Notes under the pieces: model-generated
Database searches by the model: none
Told to the model about the DNA's origin: nothing
The model's input: the letters and a program-made list of their open reading frames with translations, nothing else
Shown here: one piece after another, positions 28,668 through 37,216 of the stretch
Numbering within the stretch: the first letter of the stretch is position 1
Layout: every line of letters begins with the position of its first letter
Translations under genes and position numbers: made by a program
Assembly: GCA_029972135.1 (NCBI GenBank)
Contig: CP124755.1
Location: 2,232,001 to 2,296,000 of the forward strand
Direction of reading: 5' to 3'
Length of the DNA: 64,000 nucleotides
DNA from: Candidatus Thiocaldithrix dubininis
GTDB lineage: Bacteria > Pseudomonadota > Gammaproteobacteria > Thiotrichales > Thiotrichaceae

Positions 28668-29140
28668 AATCTAGTTTCTGTTTTTATGGTTTGTATACCA
28701 GATGCTTGCAAGCCTCGATTATCATTCCATTGTAATACAATAGTACAAACCGCATTTGCGCAATAAATCGAACTGGTTGCACTGTCGCCTAATAAAGACT
28801 TAATACTACTGCGCCATGCCATTACAGCATTTTCAGCAAATACTTCAGCATCTGATTTTGAGCTAGGTGGCACATTGGGATTTATCCCGGGATAAGCTTC
28901 ATCCTCTAAACCAATATTAAACTTACCCTCTAATGCACTGTTACGCGCTAACATTAATGTTTCTTTAATACTCTGCTGTTGAATAAGCGCAATACTATAT
29001 TCCAAAGCACTTTGATTATTTTTAACGGATCTTATTTGCATCGCGGCAATGCCTAATAAGCCTATGGATAATACTAATACAGAAATTAGTATTTCAATTA
29101 ATCCCGCACCACGTTGTTTATTATTTGAATAATGCTTCAT
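28664..29140 (-). CDS. pilV: type IV minor pilin PilV
   Basis: 158 residues from the ATG at 29140, which overlaps the fimT stop as ATGA; a TTG two codons earlier is rejected for this reason. The leader and cleavage motif KQRGAGLIEILISVLVLSIGLLGIAAMQ has the standard Glu5. The short extracytoplasmic domain has two cysteines (IYCANAVCTIVLQW). PilV-family pseudopilins form part of the pilus tip complex. Confidence 0.92.
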   Translation of the reverse strand: MKHYSNNKQRGAGLIEILISVLVLSIGLLGIAAMQIRSVKNNQSALEYSIALIQQQSIKETLMLARNSALEGKFNIGLEDEAYPGINPNVPPSSKSDAEVFAENAVMAWRSSIKSLLGDSATSSIYCANAVCTIVLQWNDNRGLQASGIQTIKTETRL

Positions 29141-29670
29141 ATACAATTCGTTGTGGCTTTAGTGACACTAACACGACTACCTGCACCTAATAAAATACAA
29201 CGGTAATTACTTTTAGCTTTAAGCTGTAATTTTTTACCGTTAGCTAGTGCGTTATTAGAATAAACTAAACCATCAGGTTTAAAGCTAAGTGTATCTAAAT
29301 AAAAATTAGAGGTTTGTTCAATAGAGCCTAAGCCGGGCACAATGCCACGCTTTAATACTGATGAGTTATCTAAAACTAACCAATATTTCCATTGCCCAAG
29401 ACTGGCACTACAAGTATCAATTTCTTCTGTATCAGCTCGGCAGATTTTCACCATACTATTGCGACGAATGGCTTCAGAACGGGCAAAATTAAAAATGGCG
29501 ACCATTTCGTTACTTTGACTGGTCAGCGCATTGCTTTGAAACATTTGCCCCACATAAGGAGCGGCTGTAAATGTTAAAATGGCTGCGATTGACAAGGTTG
29601 TCATTAATTCAACTAATGTAAATCCCAGTGCATTTTTTTTACATGTTGTTGGCGTGAGATTTATATTCAT
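29137..29670 (-). CDS. fimT: GspH/FimT-type pseudopilin
   Basis: 177 residues from the ATG at 29670; a TTG nine codons upstream has no ribosome-binding site. The prepilin motif NALGFTLVELMTTLSIAAILTF has Glu5. The following FNFARSEAIRRNSMVKICR is the GspH/FimT signature, and two cysteine pairs lie in the globular part. First gene of the fimT-pilVWXY1E operon, so the promoter should lie in the AT-rich stretch 29671-29776. Confidence 0.9.
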   Translation of the reverse strand: MNINLTPTTCKKNALGFTLVELMTTLSIAAILTFTAAPYVGQMFQSNALTSQSNEMVAIFNFARSEAIRRNSMVKICRADTEEIDTCSASLGQWKYWLVLDNSSVLKRGIVPGLGSIEQTSNFYLDTLSFKPDGLVYSNNALANGKKLQLKAKSNYRCILLGAGSRVSVTKATTNCI

Positions 29671-29776
29671 ATAATGAAGTACGCATCTATTTTCCAATAA
29701 TTAGCAGTAAGTATTTTTATATTTTTAATAATTATTAAACACTCACAGTCATTATATTAATAAATAATAGATTAGT

Positions 29777-31393
29777 CTAATATATGGCCAACATATGCTC
29801 ACAAGCCCCTTTATGTAGTTTATTTTTAAGGAAAAAGTGACAGTTACAGTCCCCCTGAATCAGGCGGTTATCGTTATCCAACACGATGCTAGGCTGATAA
29901 ACTTGTGCATTGTCTAACACTGAACCCCTGATTCTGACTTGCTCTGCGCCAGATTCACGCACCACATCGGAAACTAAGCCCGCTTGTCGGAAATTTACCG
30001 CTTTCGCCTCACGCTCATTACTAAAACGTAATTTATCCATTGGCAAAGCTTCGCGGCTCAGCTCGCGTAGCCGATAAACTTGTTTATCCATGTCATACAG
30101 CACTTGTCCGTATTGTGCATAAATCCCCAACGCGGCTTTTACGGTCAATGCCGATAAATTTAAACGCTTTGCCAAAGACTCCGCCGATTCCTGCCAAGTC
30201 GTTTGCAAAGCAGTGAACACGCTTTGTGCTGTTTGGCTATCTACATCGGTACGCGGCGCGAGCAAATCAAAATTGCCCATACGCGAAAAGTCATTGGCAC
30301 TCCAACCGGATAACCCCAAGGTAAAGGTCATGTGTTCTAAATCTGCCAGCCAGAAACTCGGCATACCTGAACCTAACAAATGCACACGAAATTGCTTTGT
30401 AAACGGCAATAAGCGTTCTAACACTAACAAGCGCCGCCGTCCCCAGATGCGAATCTCGTGCGCGTCTTTGCCTTGAAAAATACTACGCGGGCATTGAATC
30501 ACCTCACCCCACGGCTCAATACGAATTTCAATGGGCTTATCTGGGGTTAAACAAAAACGCAAGGAACGCGGTGAGGCTTTTTCTTTATGACGTTTTAAGT
30601 ACAACAAAACATTGTACATATCCATTGGATGCAAACTTAGTTCAACCGTTGGCAAAGTCATGGCTGAACTGACTTGCAGAAAACCGCGTACCCAACTATC
30701 CGGTAAATCAATTTTTTCTTCTTTGAAATCGGCAGCCGAATCGGTGTGAACTTCAAAACCACTAGGATCAATAATGAACTCGGTTTTTTTATAATCGCGA
30801 ATCTTTTGAAACTCAGCATATAAGGCGTGGGAATAATCAATATTCGTCGTACCATACGCATGTTCGCTAATATGCTGAAACACCTCATAATCGCAACTTA
30901 ATTTGGCATAACTCGATTCATCTTGTGAAAAACATTCAAAAAATAAAGAATCAGGATGAACGCTAATAACCGGGTCTAACACAAACCACGCATCTTTGGA
31001 ATGCTGATATAAATAATTAAAATATTTAGAACGCGCTTTATAAAAGGGATCAAGTACCCGATGTTCTTGACGTTGCAATTCATTTAATTCTGCCCGAATA
31101 GACTGAATCTGCGTTTGTAATTGCGCTTGTTCCGCCAATGCTTGCGCTAAAAACACCTCTTCTTGAGATTTTAACCACGCCTTATAATCGGTTTTATCTT
31201 TCGGCTTAAACGTCATATCCGACACGACGACCGCATGCAAAGCAGACATTGCTTCACGGAAAGCAATGTGTTTATTCAATTCGCCCACAAAAAAGGTGGG
31301 TTGCCGTAAAGTATCCGGTGCAAATGACATTTGCGTTTGTCGACTGTTATTATTAACGCTTGAACTGCCTGCGTAACGATACGTTGCTTCCAT
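29777..31393 (-). CDS. retron-associated winged-helix / SWIM zinc-finger protein (WHSWIM)
   Basis: 538 residues. The N-terminal half is a helical, Gln/Glu-rich region (about 70-125) and an unrecognised middle. Near the C-terminus a winged-helix segment (about 420-465: ESLAKRLNLSALTVKAAL, YGQVLYDM, QVYRLREL) is followed by a SWIM finger: Cys516 and Cys518 in DCNCHFF, Cys531 and His533 in GACEHM, giving CxCx12CxH. Its ATG shares one base with the stop of the WGR/helical-repeat gene, so it is the last cistron of the retron operon. In retrons the accessory proteins are usually the toxic effector held in check by RT-msDNA; which of the two accessory proteins is the effector here is not known. Confidence 0.85.
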   Translation of the reverse strand: MEATYRYAGSSSVNNNSRQTQMSFAPDTLRQPTFFVGELNKHIAFREAMSALHAVVVSDMTFKPKDKTDYKAWLKSQEEVFLAQALAEQAQLQTQIQSIRAELNELQRQEHRVLDPFYKARSKYFNYLYQHSKDAWFVLDPVISVHPDSLFFECFSQDESSYAKLSCDYEVFQHISEHAYGTTNIDYSHALYAEFQKIRDYKKTEFIIDPSGFEVHTDSAADFKEEKIDLPDSWVRGFLQVSSAMTLPTVELSLHPMDMYNVLLYLKRHKEKASPRSLRFCLTPDKPIEIRIEPWGEVIQCPRSIFQGKDAHEIRIWGRRRLLVLERLLPFTKQFRVHLLGSGMPSFWLADLEHMTFTLGLSGWSANDFSRMGNFDLLAPRTDVDSQTAQSVFTALQTTWQESAESLAKRLNLSALTVKAALGIYAQYGQVLYDMDKQVYRLRELSREALPMDKLRFSNEREAKAVNFRQAGLVSDVVRESGAEQVRIRGSVLDNAQVYQPSIVLDNDNRLIQGDCNCHFFLKNKLHKGACEHMLAIY

Positions 31394-34300
31394 TAATAAG
31401 CCCTCACGGTAGGCATTAAGACTTTAACTGGCGTTTGCGTAATCTGGTAACGCGTTTGTAGCGCGAATAAACTTTGAATGTATTGAGCTTTATCCGCCAA
31501 AACTCGTGTTAACGATTGATCGCTAAATAAACGAGCGACCATTTGCGCAATTTCCACACGTTTAGCGGCTTCTTTAAATAAGAACGCAATCACGCGATCT
31601 TTTACCAAACGCGCTTTGTTTACCTGCATTAACACCGTTCTAAAATAGTTTTCTAATGCCAAAATGGTGTTTGGCTGATCGCTGGCATATAAACTTAAAA
31701 AGTCTGAAACAAAGCGTTGTACCGTTAAACTCGGGTGCTGGCTTAATTTAGTTAAATACGTCGCCGCGTCGTCTTGCTCAAACGCCTGCAATAGTAATTC
31801 GCGTCCGAACTGTTGCACATCCGCGTAATTCACATCACACACCGCAATAATGCGTTCACTCGTCCAATCTTCGGCATGAAATGCGCTGCTCAACCATTGC
31901 AGGGCTTGCTGGCGGGTATCTTCCCAACGGTTATCCAGCATAATCACCGCCTCTAAAAATTCAGCCATCACTCGCGCTGGCATAGTCTGCAAGGCATTTA
32001 ATGCCCACTGACGCGCGGCTAAAGTAGGCGTATGCGTGAGAATCGCTAATTGTTTAATCGAAAACTCATCGGGCGTATGCACAGGTAATATCAGCGCACC
32101 GGCTTGCTCCGCCATACGGCTTTTTGCCATTAATAAACGCCATAACGTATCGGTGTCGACTTCCGCTTTGAGCGTATCGGGTAAAACTGCAATCAACGCC
32201 AACATATCGTCGGCAAAACCCTCAACAGGTTCAGCTTTAAATAAGCTCGGTAACACAAACTGCAAAGCTGCCCGTTGAAAACCCTGATCCTGCATACTGG
32301 CTACAACTTGCCGCGCTTGTTGGCGCAAACTGGCTTCAGAATCGGTTAATGCGGTAAAAATTAACGCTTGATACTGCAATTTTTCGGCATCAGGTAATTT
32401 CGCCAGCAAACCGACTGCCTCAGCGCGTACTTCCGCATACGGGGAAATCGACATTTGCATAAAACAGTCGCCCAATTCGGCAAAACTAAAACTTGAATCG
32501 ACCAATAATGCCGCCCCTAATTGCTGCAATTCACGCGAAGCTTGCGCTAATAAAGCAGTTAAATTGGCTAATGGCGTTTGGCCTTTTAAAGGTTCAGTTA
32601 AAATCCATTTTAATCGGGCAATTAAGCCAGCTTGTTTGTCTGCGGGTATTTGCAATAAATGGCTAACTAAATCAGCCGCCAATTGCGGATACTGTGTTTG
32701 CGCGGTGTATAAGTAATTTTGCGCAAATTGCGCCACATCTTCATAATCTGCCAATAACAAAGCGGTTAATAAACTTAAATCCGCTTTAAAGGCTTGTGGT
32801 TGTAGGGTGGCTAAAGCCTGTTGACGAATCGACGCAAATGCAGAGCCTAAGACGCTTAATAACACTTCACGTCCGGCTAAATAGGGTTGCAAAGCAGTAA
32901 AGGCTAAACTAGCCGTATTTAAATAACGGCTGTGGATTAATTGTTGCCAAATACTTAAGGGTTGCTGCTGAATGAAAGCCGTCTGCGTGCTTAAGTGCCG
33001 ATACGCAAAATTATTCACAATTTCGGCTTTGCAATTCATCAACACATAGAATAAATCATCGGGAGCAGCTTGCCATAACTGTGGATAAGCTTCTGGTTGC
33101 GCCGCTTCTGCTAGTTTTTTAGTATTAATAAACCAGTTACTTTGCCCATATTGCTCTAATAATACCGAATGTTTATGCAGAATCGTATGCACGGCACTTA
33201 AACTAGGGAAATAATAATAGCTTTGCTTCGGATAAGCCTGCGCATAATCGGCCGTATCATCCGCTAAAATTAAGATTTCACGCGCCAATTTTGTATAAAG
33301 CGTGGGTTGTAACTTGGCTAATTGCCGTAGATGCCGCTGCATACGCCGTTTAAAATATAGCTTGGTTTGCCGACTAAATGGCGTTGTTTGGTAATTGACA
33401 CCGCTATCCGGTGTTAACTCTAAACGCTGATTTAATAAGGCTAATACTGGATAATCATCCAGCATTTCGGCTGTTTTATAAAGCTGACGAAACGCTGTAT
33501 TAAAGGATTTGTTCGCGGGGGCGTGCGCTATCAAAGCTAACGTATCAGCACGTTTCCTAGCATCAAAACGCGCTACTAAATATGCATTTAATAGATGTTC
33601 ACCATATTGTTTTAATAAAGATTTAACCAGTTTGTCCGTTTCGCTGCGTAACTGTTTAAACTGATAATCAAATAAGCCTTTAATATAGTATTCGCTATTG
33701 CCTTCTAACTTAGCCCGTACTTCCAACGGCAAACTATTAATATGATCCATTATGTGATAATTGGCATCACTCACGCGTACCTTAGCGGCTAAATCACGCA
33801 CCACCGTTTGATATAAATTGTGTTGCTGCAACACTTGATATGCCACATTCAAACGCGCTTCACTGATGGGTTCACTGCTGATAACGTGATTTAGTTGTGC
33901 ATAGCGTTGTACTTTTTTAAGTAAACCGGTCACATCATTAAAATGACGTTTTAAGGCATTCTGTAAAGCCCGCTTTTCACTGCCACTCCACCAATAATCC
34001 CAGTCACCTTTTAAAGCATAATCGCGTAAATAACGGCTGCCATTTAATAATTTATCTAAATCTAATTGTTTTAAGACATTTTGGTATTCATCAAACGCGG
34101 CTTTATACGGCAAACTTGCAGTTTCAACCAATTTATCACGCGTTGACCATAATACGGTTTCAATTGCAGTTTGTAATTCGGGGTACCCAGCGGTACGGGT
34201 TTGTATGCTTTGATAAGTACTAGGGCTTAAATGCTGTTTTAAATAATCGCCCTCGATGTCTTCTAAACGTAATGCTTGTAAGGCATGGTCAATTTCCGCC

Positions 34301-35136
34301 GTCCAACCTTGCCAATGCAACACTTGCGCCGCATAGTCGCGCTGTTTTTTGTCTAGATTGCGTAATGCTACGGCGGCATAACGTTCGTAAGCTTGCAAAG
34401 CACTAATCATTTGTAATAAATCAGCTTTTGCCGCTACTGTGTTTAAATCCGTAGTCACTTGCCCTGTTAATTCAGCGCAAGCCACTTGGTATAAGTGCGC
34501 TGGAATTTTGTCTTTAATTTTCTGAATTAATGCCAATGCACCAGGATCAGCCGAACGAATCAATGCCCATGCCATTGAATAATAGAATAATTCTGGCTTA
34601 CCAAACTTTACGGGTTTACCAGATAGCAAACTCCGCACTGCTTCCAGCAACCCCGGTAGCCGTAATTCACCGGCTTTCCACAGAGTACGGGTTAAGCTGT
34701 AACTGTCGATATAAGCAATCGTACCGCCTCCGCTATGCGCGGTTATGTAACGTTCCCCTTGCGCAAATTGCTGCAACCGCTGAATAATTAAATTAGCACG
34801 GGAGGTTGCGTTAACCGATTTTACGAACGCGGCATTAGGTTGTGGCTTATCCGGTAGTGCTGCGCCAATGGTTTGCTTACTAACCGGATCATAACCTTGC
34901 GCGACTTGATAGCCTTTGTTGATTTTGCTAATCAATAAACTATTCGCCACTTTTTCGGCTTGGGCTTGGCTGACCGCTTCCGGGGTTTTAGAACCCTCGG
35001 TTAACGGTTTAGCAAAACGACCGTAACGAAAATTTACTAAACAACTATTGCTGGCAAGTTCAACAATATCCACTTCATAAAGCTTATCCGAGTTGCCTTC
35101 TTGAAAGCGTAAAGTGCTACGACGAATCAGTTTCAT
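31393..35136 (-). CDS. retron-associated WGR-domain and ARM/HEAT-like repeat protein
   Basis: 1247 residues. The N-terminal WGR domain (about 1-80: LRFQEGNSDKLYEVDI, VNFRYGRFAKPL) resembles the nucleic-acid-binding domain known from PARPs. The remainder is almost entirely helical, with Leu/Ala-rich pairs of helices repeating every 35-45 residues, most clearly in the C-terminal 600 residues (SEASLRQQARQVVASM, AARQWALNALQTMPARVM), as expected for an ARM/HEAT solenoid. It starts inside the reverse-transcriptase stop codon (ATGA overlap) and ends on the start of the SWIM gene, so all three are translationally coupled. Possibly a scaffold or sensor in the defence complex. Confidence 0.85.
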   Translation of the reverse strand: MKLIRRSTLRFQEGNSDKLYEVDIVELASNSCLVNFRYGRFAKPLTEGSKTPEAVSQAQAEKVANSLLISKINKGYQVAQGYDPVSKQTIGAALPDKPQPNAAFVKSVNATSRANLIIQRLQQFAQGERYITAHSGGGTIAYIDSYSLTRTLWKAGELRLPGLLEAVRSLLSGKPVKFGKPELFYYSMAWALIRSADPGALALIQKIKDKIPAHLYQVACAELTGQVTTDLNTVAAKADLLQMISALQAYERYAAVALRNLDKKQRDYAAQVLHWQGWTAEIDHALQALRLEDIEGDYLKQHLSPSTYQSIQTRTAGYPELQTAIETVLWSTRDKLVETASLPYKAAFDEYQNVLKQLDLDKLLNGSRYLRDYALKGDWDYWWSGSEKRALQNALKRHFNDVTGLLKKVQRYAQLNHVISSEPISEARLNVAYQVLQQHNLYQTVVRDLAAKVRVSDANYHIMDHINSLPLEVRAKLEGNSEYYIKGLFDYQFKQLRSETDKLVKSLLKQYGEHLLNAYLVARFDARKRADTLALIAHAPANKSFNTAFRQLYKTAEMLDDYPVLALLNQRLELTPDSGVNYQTTPFSRQTKLYFKRRMQRHLRQLAKLQPTLYTKLAREILILADDTADYAQAYPKQSYYYFPSLSAVHTILHKHSVLLEQYGQSNWFINTKKLAEAAQPEAYPQLWQAAPDDLFYVLMNCKAEIVNNFAYRHLSTQTAFIQQQPLSIWQQLIHSRYLNTASLAFTALQPYLAGREVLLSVLGSAFASIRQQALATLQPQAFKADLSLLTALLLADYEDVAQFAQNYLYTAQTQYPQLAADLVSHLLQIPADKQAGLIARLKWILTEPLKGQTPLANLTALLAQASRELQQLGAALLVDSSFSFAELGDCFMQMSISPYAEVRAEAVGLLAKLPDAEKLQYQALIFTALTDSEASLRQQARQVVASMQDQGFQRAALQFVLPSLFKAEPVEGFADDMLALIAVLPDTLKAEVDTDTLWRLLMAKSRMAEQAGALILPVHTPDEFSIKQLAILTHTPTLAARQWALNALQTMPARVMAEFLEAVIMLDNRWEDTRQQALQWLSSAFHAEDWTSERIIAVCDVNYADVQQFGRELLLQAFEQDDAATYLTKLSQHPSLTVQRFVSDFLSLYASDQPNTILALENYFRTVLMQVNKARLVKDRVIAFLFKEAAKRVEIAQMVARLFSDQSLTRVLADKAQYIQSLFALQTRYQITQTPVKVLMPTVRAY

Positions 35137-36788
35137 GGCTTACCTCGGAACAAATTAAACATAGCTTGCACTAAGCCATTGGCACTGGGGCTAATATTGG
35201 GAGCAATCGCAATACCTGCACCTTGTGCTTGTGCCAAACCTAAGCGTTGCTCGACCTGCTCGAACACATCACGATGCTGAATAATCTCGCTTAATTGCGG
35301 AGCGGGTGGCGGTTGCGCTACCGACATAGAGGCTAATGGCAATTGCCCCAATGCGGCATGATTGCGAAATAAAGGCTTGCTGACTTTTAACAAATAGTCG
35401 CTATGTGCTTGCCCGTGTTTGGCTTCAATTGCCGCAATTTGCTGCAAAAATTGCATTCCCTTCACTGGATTAACCATTTTCACATAATGCGCATAAGCTT
35501 TAATGCTGGCTGATAAATGCTTGCCGTTGCCCCACGTTTTACCCGCGTAGCCGTCTTTGTCGATTTGAAAAAGCAAGGCACGAAAGCGTTTAAGCTGGTG
35601 TTTGTCTAACGATAAATGCTGATTGACCACCACCCCAGTGACTTCTTGGCGTGCGCCTTGCCGCATAATGCGGGTTTTATCGGGGTGTACATTAAAACCT
35701 TCTTCCGCAATTGTGGCTTTTACCCAATGTAATAACCCACGCACAGCGGCGTTTTTGTCTGTCGTCGAAAAGGTTAAATCGTCGGCATAGCGGGTATACA
35801 CAAAGCCATACTTGTTGGCTAAACCTTGTAAACGCTTATCTAAGCGTCGACATACCAAATTACTAATCAGTGGGCTGGTCGGCGCACCTTGCGGTAAACG
35901 GCGCGAGCCTTGTTGTATGAAATAGCGTTGCCCATCCATTTCCACGGCTTGGGTCTCACTCTCCGAACATAGCAACGCTAATAAGCTGGCCACTTCAGTG
36001 TTATAACCTAGCTTCTTAAATAAACCTAAAATCCGAACGTAACTGATCGTTGGGAAGAAATCTTTTAAATCCAGATTAATCACAATCGCCTGCCCCACAT
36101 GCGGGCGGGCATTGGTCACAATACTGCGTTGATGAATAAAACCATGGGCTTGCTCACTTTGCGGCAATAGCTGCAAAATATTAACCAATACCCAATATTG
36201 CAGGCGTTTTAAGCGTGGCATGGGTGCAGAAATAAGGCGCGTGCCGCCGGTTTTCTTCTGAATAGCAAAGTGCTGATAATGACTGACTTTAGAGACCGTT
36301 TGGCTATAGCTGAGAAAGCGTAATTCATTCAAACTGATACCCATAAGCTTGGCTAACGCTGTTGCATTATGGGCAATCGGTAATTGATGAACTTTTAAGC
36401 GAGCTGTATCCGATGTTTGTTCGTCAGTTTTAAAGCCTGCCGAATCCCCCAGATAATGAATTTGTTGTTGTTGAGTTTGATGCCAGTTTAGAGCACGTTG
36501 ATAACGCTGTACTTCCTGTTTAATTTTGGTCTCAACACGTTTTTGCCGTGCTTCTGCCATGCGTTGTTGATGCAATGCTTTTAAGGCAGCCTGTGGGTCA
36601 CGAATTTGTTGGGATAATTGAGAAAGCTGTGTTTGCAGTTGGGCTTTTTGCTGAATGAAATTAGTGGCTAAGCTGGGTTGTTCTGCTTTAGCCCAATAAC
36701 CCAAACGCTGCATTTCCTTAAGAATAAATTCTTCTTTGGAACTGGCTTTGATTTGGTCATAGATTTCTTGGCGTGTGAGTTGGCTCAT
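35133..36788 (-). CDS. ret: retron reverse transcriptase
   Basis: 551 residues from the ATG at 36788 (AAGGTG six bases upstream); the open frame extends 14 codons further without support. A helical N-terminal extension (about 1-150) precedes the RT domain. Catalytic motifs are Asp240 in NLDLKDFFPTIS and Tyr334-Ala-Asp-Asp337 in YTRYADDLTFS, with LPQGAPTSPLISN between. Both retron-specific signatures are present: NAxxH (Asn226-His230, NARPH) in region X and VTG (383-385) in region Y. The enzyme copies the msd part of the adjacent ncRNA into msDNA linked to the RNA. The long N-terminal region and the Pro/Gln-rich C-terminal tail (about 485-551) are larger than in minimal retron RTs. Confidence 0.95.
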   Translation of the reverse strand: MSQLTRQEIYDQIKASSKEEFILKEMQRLGYWAKAEQPSLATNFIQQKAQLQTQLSQLSQQIRDPQAALKALHQQRMAEARQKRVETKIKQEVQRYQRALNWHQTQQQQIHYLGDSAGFKTDEQTSDTARLKVHQLPIAHNATALAKLMGISLNELRFLSYSQTVSKVSHYQHFAIQKKTGGTRLISAPMPRLKRLQYWVLVNILQLLPQSEQAHGFIHQRSIVTNARPHVGQAIVINLDLKDFFPTISYVRILGLFKKLGYNTEVASLLALLCSESETQAVEMDGQRYFIQQGSRRLPQGAPTSPLISNLVCRRLDKRLQGLANKYGFVYTRYADDLTFSTTDKNAAVRGLLHWVKATIAEEGFNVHPDKTRIMRQGARQEVTGVVVNQHLSLDKHQLKRFRALLFQIDKDGYAGKTWGNGKHLSASIKAYAHYVKMVNPVKGMQFLQQIAAIEAKHGQAHSDYLLKVSKPLFRNHAALGQLPLASMSVAQPPPAPQLSEIIQHRDVFEQVEQRLGLAQAQGAGIAIAPNISPSANGLVQAMFNLFRGKP

Positions 36789-36829
36789 GCAGACACCTTT
36801 GCCGCTATTTTCATGATTTTTTAGAAACA

Positions 36830-36854
36830 ATAGCCAATCACAAGGATTGGCTAT
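36830..36854. repeat. perfect 10-bp inverted repeat between retron ncRNA and RT gene
   Basis: ATAGCCAATC and GATTGGCTAT are separated by five bases. The hairpin lies just after the ncRNA and 42 bp before the RT start. On the minus strand it is followed by TGTTTCTAAAAAAT, a weak terminator-like tail, so it may reduce read-through into the RT gene or mark an RNA processing site. Confidence 0.7.
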
Positions 36855-36857
36855 GAG

Positions 36858-37067
36858 ACGTAAGAGCCTTCGTTCATTCTGATGATTAGCTTGCTACACT
36901 CGACGCGAGAGTGCTACCTATATCGAGATTGGTTTCCTAGAAACGAACCGCAATTCGATATAGGTAGCAACTCTCGCTATAGTAAAGAGCAAGTTAATAA
37001 TGCGTTGCTAAGCTTTATGCTTGAATAGCGATCCACTATTCGGGTTGCAAGGTCATTCTCTTTACGT
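36858..37067 (-). ncRNA. retron msr-msd RNA
   Basis: Primer and template RNA for the retron RT, encoded just upstream on the same strand. The 5' end predicted from the promoter falls on ACGTAAAGAG (a1, 37058-37067), which pairs with CTCTTACGT (a2, 36858-36866) with one bulge, giving the closing a1/a2 stem expected of retrons. Inside are a small msr hairpin GAATAG...CTATTC (about 37023-37041), an outer helix CTTGCT/AGCAAG (36988-36993 with 36890-36895) and the long msd hairpin at 36905-36977. Total length about 210 nt. The branching guanosine cannot be assigned with confidence from sequence alone. Confidence 0.82.
36905..36977 (-). repeat. msd hairpin of the retron (template for msDNA)
   Basis: A 73-nt inverted repeat: GCGAGAGT(t)GCTACCTATATCGA pairs with TCGATATAGGTAGCACTCTCGC, a 22-bp stem with one bulged base. 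The apical part contains a second stem (GGTTcGTTTC / GAAACcAA). No gene covers it, and it is too long and symmetrical for an ordinary terminator. Confidence 0.88.
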
Positions 37068-37073
37068 AAATTA

Positions 37074-37102
37074 ACTATACCAATAAACTTTATATAAGTA
37101 AA
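37074..37102 (-). promoter_or_regulatory. sigma-70 promoter of the retron operon
   Basis: The -35 element TTTACT (37097-37102) and the -10 element TATAGT (37074-37079) are separated by 17 bp on the minus strand. The predicted start, seven bases downstream (about 37067), coincides with the first base of the a1 repeat. Confidence 0.75.
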
Positions 37103-37216
37103 GTTATTTTACTTAATTTTTTAAAAAAAACCGAAAGCAGTAAATGTTAGGAAAAGCGCAGTCTTGCAGTGGGGGTGATATAGTTATTGTCTACATTTAG
37201 ACTAAATGGAGTATGA

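Noticed and set aside
35133..36788. Group II intron or diversity-generating retroelement reverse transcriptase
   Set aside because: There is no maturase or endonuclease domain, no template/variable repeat pair or Avd-type gene, and both retron-specific motifs are present.
36905..36977. Terminator or mobile-element inverted repeat
   Set aside because: No gene ends before it on the minus strand, there is no T-run or transposase, and the flanking a1/a2, promoter and RT make the msd interpretation much better.
29777..37102. Prophage or integrative element carrying the retron
   Set aside because: No integrase, transposase, att repeats, tRNA target or phage structural genes were found between the pilus operon and aguB.
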